From G038396625 sp038396625 (lineage in GTDB: Bacteria; Bacillota; Clostridia; Peptostreptococcales; Thermotaleaceae): 64,000 nt of DNA. The notes under the pieces are model-generated. The model did no database searches. It saw nothing but the letters and a program-made list of their open reading frames with translations, and had not been told where the DNA came from. The position numbers and the translations under genes are program-made. This document shows positions 59,198-64,000 of this stretch, piece after piece (the first letter of the stretch is position 1; each line of letters begins with the position of its first letter). The stretch spans positions 2,728,001 through 2,792,000 of the forward strand of contig CP121688.1 of the NCBI GenBank assembly GCA_038396625.1. The letters run 5' to 3'.

Positions 59198-60211
59198 TTA
59201 TTTTTTTCCATGGTTTTTTCTTTCATCTAAGATAACAGCCCCTACAATAATGACACCTTTAATAATCTGCTGCCAATAAGCAGAAACATTCAATAAATCA
59301 AGTCCATTATTTAACACGCCAATGATCAGGGCCCCTACCATCGTTCCTGGAATTGTTCCAATTCCTCCAGATAAGCTGGTACCTCCGATAACAGCTGAAG
59401 CAATGGCATCTAACTCATAGGCTACACCTAATCCTGGTTGTCCTGAGCTAATTCTTGAAGATAATACAATCCCTGCTAACCCAGCTAGCATACCAGCATA
59501 GGTATAAAGCATAATTTTATATTTTGAAACATTAATTCCTGAAACAACTGCTGCGTTTTCATTGCCACCAATCGCATAAATGTATTTTCCAAATTTTGTA
59601 TTTTTCAATAAGATATGTGAAAACATTGCCATTACAAGAAGGATCAGTATAGGGAACGGAATACCGAATATTTTTCCCTGTCCAATAAAATTATAAGAAT
59701 TTGTCAAACTACTGACTGGTCTACCATCGCTGTATAATAAAGCCAATCCTCTTGCCGCTGTCATCATACCTAACGTGGCAATAAAGGGTGGAATTTTCGT
59801 TTTTGCAATGATTGTACCATTCACAAAGCCACATGCAACCCCCACCAATAACCCAGCAAGTATTGGTACAATCACAGGTAATCCTGTCAAAGAAGGATAC
59901 ATCGCTGCTGCCCAATCGGATCTTTGTGCAAAACTAGCTGCTACAACTGCCGCTAATGCCAAAACTGAACCTGATGACAGGTCAATTCCTGTGGTAATAA
60001 TAATCATCGTCACACCCATAGCAATTAAGCCAATTACAGAAATCTGCCGTACTACATTCAAAAGATTGCCTACTTTTAAAAATGCTGGTGATAGTATGGA
60101 CATTGCAATCACCATACTTACAAAAATAAAATATATGCCATACTTTTCAAAAATCTTTTTTGCCTGTTTTTTATCCATCTTTACACCTTCAACGATCTCT
60201 ACTTTTTCCAT
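59198..60211 (-). CDS. Sugar ABC transporter permease (RbsC-like, inositol)
   Basis: This 337-residue membrane protein of the ribose/galactose (BPD_transp_2) permease family forms the channel of the importer, with about 8-10 hydrophobic segments. Typical segments are GVTMIIITTGIDLSSGSVLAL (about 62-82) and SAVIGGTSLSGGIGTIPGTMVGALIIG (about 270-297). The start has GGAGGAG 6 bases upstream. With the ATPase and binding protein genes next to it, and iol enzymes after it, inositol is the likely cargo. The single permease gene implies a homodimer. Confidence 0.9.
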   Translation of the reverse strand: MEKVEIVEGVKMDKKQAKKIFEKYGIYFIFVSMVIAMSILSPAFLKVGNLLNVVRQISVIGLIAMGVTMIIITTGIDLSSGSVLALAAVVAASFAQRSDWAAAMYPSLTGLPVIVPILAGLLVGVACGFVNGTIIAKTKIPPFIATLGMMTAARGLALLYSDGRPVSSLTNSYNFIGQGKIFGIPFPILILLVMAMFSHILLKNTKFGKYIYAIGGNENAAVVSGINVSKYKIMLYTYAGMLAGLAGIVLSSRISSGQPGLGVAYELDAIASAVIGGTSLSGGIGTIPGTMVGALIIGVLNNGLDLLNVSAYWQQIIKGVIIVGAVILDERKNHGKK

Positions 60212-60258
60212 TTCTACTCCTCCCCGAATCCATCATTGACTTTATATACGTGGCATCT

Positions 60259-61755
60259 CTAGTGATAGGTTCCTGTTGCCAGCTCTAAGATTTTTTCTTG
60301 AGTTGCTTCTTCTCTTGATAATTCTCCAGACTTTCGTCCTTCATGCATCACCATAATACGATCACTCATCCCTAGTACTTCTGGTAATTCTGACGAAATC
60401 ATGATAATAGCTTTCCCCTGTTGTGCTAGTTTTGACATTAATTTATGAATTTCAGCTTTTGCACCAACATCGATTCCTCGAGTAGGTTCATCAAGTATTA
60501 AAATATCTGGTTGCGTTAGCAGCCAACGAGAAATCAATACTTTTTGTTGATTTCCTCCACTTAAATTTCGAATCAGCTGGTCCATGCTAGGTGTTTTAAT
60601 TCCTAATCTTCCTTTTTCTTCTTCGCATACCTCATTGATCTTTTTATAATCAATAAAAGTCCCATTAATATATTCATCAATGTTGGCAATAATCATATTA
60701 TCTCGAACTGAAAGCATTAAATAAAGTCCGGTTAATTTTCTATCTTCAGTTAATAAAGCCAGCTTATGTTTAATGGCATCCTCAGGACTATCAATTTTGA
60801 CACGCTCTCCGTGTAGATAAATTTCTCCATCCTCTCTTTGAGTAATACCAAATATATTCTCCATTACTTCTGTTCTTCCAGATCCCATTAGTCCTGCAAT
60901 TCCTAATATTTCTCCCTTTCTTAATTGGAAATTAATATCTTCAAAAACACCTTTTCTCGTTAAGTTTTTTACTTCCAAAATCACATCGCCTATTTCAGCC
61001 TCTTCTTTATGAAAAACTTGTTTTAATTCACGTCCTACCATCATTTCAATTAATTTGTCATTATTTAAATTCTTTGCTTCTTCTGTTCCAACATAGGTGC
61101 CATCTCTCAATACAGTAATATCATCAGAAATTTTAAATACCTCATGCATTTTATGGGTAATATAAATAATAGAAACTTCTTTTTCTTTTAGTCGATGAAT
61201 AATTTTATGAAGATGAAGCACTTCTTTTTCTGTAATCGCAGAAGTCGGTTCATCCATAATAATTAAATCTGAATCATAGGATATGGCTTTTGCAATTTCT
61301 ACCATCTGGGTATTGGCTATGCTTAGTTCACGCATTTTTGTGTTTGGCTCTAAGTTAATTTCTAACATTTCAAATAATTTTTTTGTCATCTCTTCAAGTT
61401 TTTTATTATCTACTAATCCAAGTTTATTTACAGGCTCTCTGCCTAAAAAAATATTCTCTGCAATAGTCATATAAGGGATTGGACTTAGCTCTTGATGAAT
61501 CATAGAAATCCCTTTCTTTAACGCATAATTGGTATCTGTAATATTGATTTCTTCTCCTTTGAAGGTGATTATTCCTGAAGTGGGTTGATGAATACCAATA
61601 AGAATCTTCATTAACGTAGATTTTCCTGCACCATTTTCTCCCATCAATGCGTGTACAGTACCTTTTCGAATATTCAAATTTACGCCATCAAGTGCCTTCA
61701 CTCCTGGAAATTCTTTGGTGATATCTTGCATTTTTAAAATATATTGACTATCCAT
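60259..61755 (-). CDS. Sugar ABC transporter ATP-binding protein (RbsA/MglA-like, inositol)
   Basis: The 498-residue protein has two ABC domains in tandem. The first has Walker A GENGAGKST near 38-46 and signature/Walker B (MREL..., LIIMDEPTSA) near 155-170. The second has a Gly-rich LMGSGRTE in place of a classic Walker A (about 290), the signature LSGGNQQKV near 398 and Walker B LILDEPTRGID near 420. This degenerate second P-loop is usual in RbsA/MglA family proteins. The start has GAGGTG upstream. It powers the importer with the permease downstream. Confidence 0.93.
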   Translation of the reverse strand: MDSQYILKMQDITKEFPGVKALDGVNLNIRKGTVHALMGENGAGKSTLMKILIGIHQPTSGIITFKGEEINITDTNYALKKGISMIHQELSPIPYMTIAENIFLGREPVNKLGLVDNKKLEEMTKKLFEMLEINLEPNTKMRELSIANTQMVEIAKAISYDSDLIIMDEPTSAITEKEVLHLHKIIHRLKEKEVSIIYITHKMHEVFKISDDITVLRDGTYVGTEEAKNLNNDKLIEMMVGRELKQVFHKEEAEIGDVILEVKNLTRKGVFEDINFQLRKGEILGIAGLMGSGRTEVMENIFGITQREDGEIYLHGERVKIDSPEDAIKHKLALLTEDRKLTGLYLMLSVRDNMIIANIDEYINGTFIDYKKINEVCEEEKGRLGIKTPSMDQLIRNLSGGNQQKVLISRWLLTQPDILILDEPTRGIDVGAKAEIHKLMSKLAQQGKAIIMISSELPEVLGMSDRIMVMHEGRKSGELSREEATQEKILELATGTYH

Positions 61756-61774
61756 ATTTTCACCTCATTTTCAT

Positions 61775-61816
61775 TTATATAAAGGATATCAATCACCATT
61801 GATATCCTTTATATAA
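61775..61816 (-). promoter_or_regulatory. 18-bp perfect stem-loop between binding-protein and ATPase genes
   Basis: The 18 bases at 61775-61792 pair without mismatch with 61799-61816, loop TCACCA. On the minus strand the 3' arm is followed by AAATGAAAATG, with no T tract. Such intercistronic hairpins after binding-protein genes commonly protect the upstream mRNA and lower expression of the ATPase and permease genes. Confidence 0.8.
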
Positions 61817-61827
61817 TTGTTTCTTAC

Positions 61828-62787
61828 TTATTTTATAAATTCCTTATAGTTTTCTGGTGTTACCAATTGGAATGGAATCATAACTCTATTTTCTACTGCT
61901 TCACCTTTTGCTTTATTTACAGCTGCTTCCATAGCACCTTTTCCTTGTCCTTCTGCATCTTGGAATACTGTACAATCTAATTTACCTGCCTCTAATTCTT
62001 TTAAAGCATCTGGCGTTGCATCTACACCACCAACAAGTATTTCTCCTAATTTTCCAGCTGCTTCAATTGCATTGATTGCACCTAAAGCCATATCATCATT
62101 GTTGGAAGCCACTGCATCAATTTTATCACCACTCGCTAGCCAGTTTTCCATCAAAGCCATTCCCTTTGCTCTTGACCATTCACCTGTTTGCTCTTTAATC
62201 ACTTTAATATCTGGATATTTCTCTTCAATAACTTTTTTTACGCCCTCTGTTCTCATGATGGCAGATTCATTATCCAATTTCCCCATCATAATTACGACAT
62301 TACCTTTTCCACCCATTTTCTCTGCTAAGTATTCCATTTGGAAGATTCCTGCATCAATTGATTCAGATCCAACGAAGATTACATCATCAGGTAAATTTCC
62401 AGGTAATCTGTTTACATACACTAGAGGTACATCAGCATTTTGAGCAGCTTCTGTAATAGGTGCAGTTGCTTCCGTATTCACAGGAACAACAATTACTGCG
62501 TCAACGCCTTGTGCAATAAAGTTTTCTACTTGTCCTAGCTGTTTTACTGCATCTTCCTTGGCATCTACATAAGTAACCTCTACTTCATCGCCTAATGATT
62601 TTGCATAAGCATCCATACCATCTTTCATATACATTAAGAACGTATCATCGAAGTTAGAAATAGAAACCCCTACTTTCACTTTCCCATCTTCCTTAGCAGA
62701 TTCATTTGTTGTACCCTTCTCGCCACATCCTACAAATAATGTTAACCCCATCATAAGAATCAATAGTATTGCAAGAATTTTTTTCAC
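61828..62787 (-). CDS. Sugar ABC transporter substrate-binding lipoprotein (inositol)
   Basis: The 319-residue protein is a periplasmic-binding-protein type 1 (RbsB/IbpA-like). It has a lipoprotein signal peptide with the lipobox cysteine at 21 (LFVGC). Then comes VGVSISNFDDTFLMYMKDGM, the typical first strand and helix, VDAVIVVPVNTEA in the middle and VASNNDDMALGAINAIEAAG later. The start is GTG, 8 bases after GGGAGG. It captures sugar or inositol outside the membrane for the ABC importer. Its gene is separated from the ATPase gene by a strong stem-loop. Confidence 0.93.
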   Translation of the reverse strand: MKKILAILLILMMGLTLFVGCGEKGTTNESAKEDGKVKVGVSISNFDDTFLMYMKDGMDAYAKSLGDEVEVTYVDAKEDAVKQLGQVENFIAQGVDAVIVVPVNTEATAPITEAAQNADVPLVYVNRLPGNLPDDVIFVGSESIDAGIFQMEYLAEKMGGKGNVVIMMGKLDNESAIMRTEGVKKVIEEKYPDIKVIKEQTGEWSRAKGMALMENWLASGDKIDAVASNNDDMALGAINAIEAAGKLGEILVGGVDATPDALKELEAGKLDCTVFQDAEGQGKGAMEAAVNKAKGEAVENRVMIPFQLVTPENYKEFIK

Positions 62788-62823
62788 CGCTTTTTCCTCC
62801 CTTAATATTTATTTTTATATAAT

Positions 62824-62875
62824 ACCCAAATCCTTAACTTTCATTTCGATGATTTCCTTGTGCAAGGATATGGGT
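62824..62875 (-). promoter_or_regulatory. Inverted repeat upstream of the binding-protein gene
   Basis: ACCCAAATCCTT (62824-62835) and AAGGATATGGGT (62864-62875) pair at 11 of 12 positions, with a 28-base loop that itself contains CCTTG-TG-CAAGG. The position is between the dehydrogenase gene and the binding-protein start. It might be an operator, a terminator remnant or a leader RNA structure. I see no good promoter nearby. Confidence 0.4.
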
Positions 62876-62951
62876 TTATAATTGATCGTTTGAATATTCA
62901 GTTATATTTTTGTAAAAAAACGGAGATGCTTTGTTACTAGGGTTATATTTT

Positions 62952-63974
62952 TTATAATCTAATAAGTTTATTTTCTCTAAAGGAATCTGTTGCTGCATAA
63001 GCAATGACAGTTGATCTAGTTCCATCATATACCGTTACATCCGGTCGTCGGTTCTCTATAATACAATCCACAAACTCCTGTAATTCGTCTATATATGCCT
63101 GCTCAAATCTTTCCAAAAAGTTCTGGGAACATTCTTTTCTTACACCCTGCTCGTCTAATATTTCCACTAAATTTTTTTGTGGCACAGCACCAATTCTTAA
63201 AATACCTTTAGTACCAATAATCTCTGTTTCCACATTATAACCATGAGGCGCTGTCCTACCTGCAAACAAAAATGCCATCGTTTCATTTTTAAACTGTATG
63301 AGTGCTGAAACATTATCTCCATCCTGATATTGCGCAAACTCTGGATGGGCATAACATCCACCAACTGCAAAAACTGTCTTTGCCTCTGATTCTAGGAACC
63401 ATCTTGCTAAATCGATATCATGAACAGCCATGTCGATAAACTGACCTCCACTATGTCCAGCATATTGAATAGCACCTTCTATCGCACTTTCTGGATCTTG
63501 ACTATACCCTCTAAATAAAATCGGTTTTCCGATAACACCCTCTGCAACTTTTTTCTTCGCATAAGCATAAGACGGATCATATCTTCTCATAAAACCCAGC
63601 ATAAATATTTTGTCTGGATGCTTTTCTACTGCAGCTTCTGCTAATTTACATTCTTCTAAGGTAGTTCCTAAGGGTTTTTCGCTAAATACATGAAACCCAG
63701 CATCTAAAGCATCTGCAATTTGTTGACAATGTTCTGCGGAAGGAGATGCGATAAATATGGCATCTAGTTCTTGATTCTTTATCATCTCACTAAAAGCAGT
63801 ATAGCCATATGGAATATGCCAAGCTTTCATCACTTCTTTTACTTCTTCCTCTATAATACTACATACTGCCATCAATTCTGCATTGGGAATTCTAAAGGCA
63901 ATATTTTCTGCATGTTTTCTCCCTAATCTCCCTAGGCCTACGATTCCTATTTTGACTTTTTGCATTGACTTCAT
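62952..63974 (-). CDS. Gfo/Idh/MocA oxidoreductase, second inositol-type dehydrogenase
   Basis: The 340-residue protein has the NAD motif VGLGRLGRKHAEN (about 12-24), a catalytic-type segment FHVFSEKPLGTTLEECK (about 90-107), and SGGQFIDMAVHDIDLARW (about 170-190) with the conserved histidine. This matches inositol 2-dehydrogenase-like proteins (IolG, IolX, IolW). It is the first gene seen of the transport/catabolic cluster; anything before base 64,000 is unknown. Start ATG 63974 has AAAGGAGG just upstream. I infer that it handles scyllo- or another inositol isomer, complementing IolG at 51009. Confidence 0.84.
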   Translation of the reverse strand: MKSMQKVKIGIVGLGRLGRKHAENIAFRIPNAELMAVCSIIEEEVKEVMKAWHIPYGYTAFSEMIKNQELDAIFIASPSAEHCQQIADALDAGFHVFSEKPLGTTLEECKLAEAAVEKHPDKIFMLGFMRRYDPSYAYAKKKVAEGVIGKPILFRGYSQDPESAIEGAIQYAGHSGGQFIDMAVHDIDLARWFLESEAKTVFAVGGCYAHPEFAQYQDGDNVSALIQFKNETMAFLFAGRTAPHGYNVETEIIGTKGILRIGAVPQKNLVEILDEQGVRKECSQNFLERFEQAYIDELQEFVDCIIENRRPDVTVYDGTRSTVIAYAATDSFRENKLIRL

Positions 63975-64000
63975 AAACCTCCTTTGTTTTTGCCAAAGAT

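Noticed and set aside
62824..62875. Calling a riboswitch upstream of the binding-protein gene
   Set aside because: There is one inverted repeat with a long loop but no multi-helix structure or known riboswitch core, so only an inverted repeat is recorded.
1..64000. Integrase, excisionase, IS element, tRNA or rRNA genes
   Set aside because: I looked for recombinase motifs, terminal inverted repeats with transposase genes, and tRNA-like cloverleaf ends on both strands and saw none; the integrase is presumably left of the window.

Overview
The window comes from a low-GC, endospore-forming, monoderm Firmicute of the Clostridia type. The evidence is AT-rich DNA, strong AGGAGG-type ribosome binding sites, a GerM-domain spore protein, SLH-domain surface anchoring and Gram-positive ICE gene families. 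I cannot name the species.

About three quarters of the window (1 to roughly 48,200) is one end of a large integrative and conjugative element (ICE). Its left end and its integrase lie outside the window. From the left it carries: a type I restriction-modification operon (hsdM-hsdS-hsdR, hsdR cut by the window edge) behind an HTH regulator whose promoter sits between two copies of a 17-bp operator; a replication-type HTH protein; a long minus-strand transfer region; a relaxase/mobC block with a candidate oriT made of four small hairpins; plasmid-type maintenance genes (Toprim primase-like protein, RadC-like protein, a 2370-residue methylase/helicase, ParB, ParA); and a plus-strand cargo module (HTH, DUF6414-like, AAA+ ATPase) next to the right end. 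The right end abuts the 3' end of rlmD (rumA), a chromosomal site known to be used by Firmicute ICEs.

The transfer region is the most striking part. It mixes a type IV secretion system (VirB4 in pieces, PrgI/VirB3-like, TrbL/VirB6-like, VirB2-like, VirD4, an NlpC/P60 hydrolase) with a nearly complete Tad (type IVc) pilus assembly set: TadZ-like proteins, a TadA/CpaF ATPase, TadB, TadC, CpaB/RcpC, an A24 prepilin peptidase and pseudopilin-like proteins. Two of the small proteins share a G-E-G-[MY]-[VI]-D motif ahead of a hydrophobic helix, which looks like a common processing site. A 1554-residue SLH-anchored repeat protein and a Trp-rich secreted protein are encoded in the same block. I infer a conjugation machine with its own pilus and adhesin. 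A separate AAA ATPase/Toprim pair, probably a defence cassette, interrupts the VirB4 region.

The right-hand quarter (48,205-64,000) is chromosomal: rlmD, a GerM-domain lipid-less exported protein on the plus strand, and a long minus-strand myo-inositol cluster. The cluster holds a Gfo/Idh/MocA dehydrogenase, a sugar ABC importer (binding protein, ATPase, permease), iolC, a CoA-acylating aldehyde dehydrogenase where iolA would be expected, iolJ, iolB, iolD, iolE and iolG. Together these would import inositol, oxidise it, open the ring and split it into dihydroxyacetone phosphate and malonate semialdehyde. A perfect LacI-type palindrome lies between iolC and the aldehyde dehydrogenase gene.
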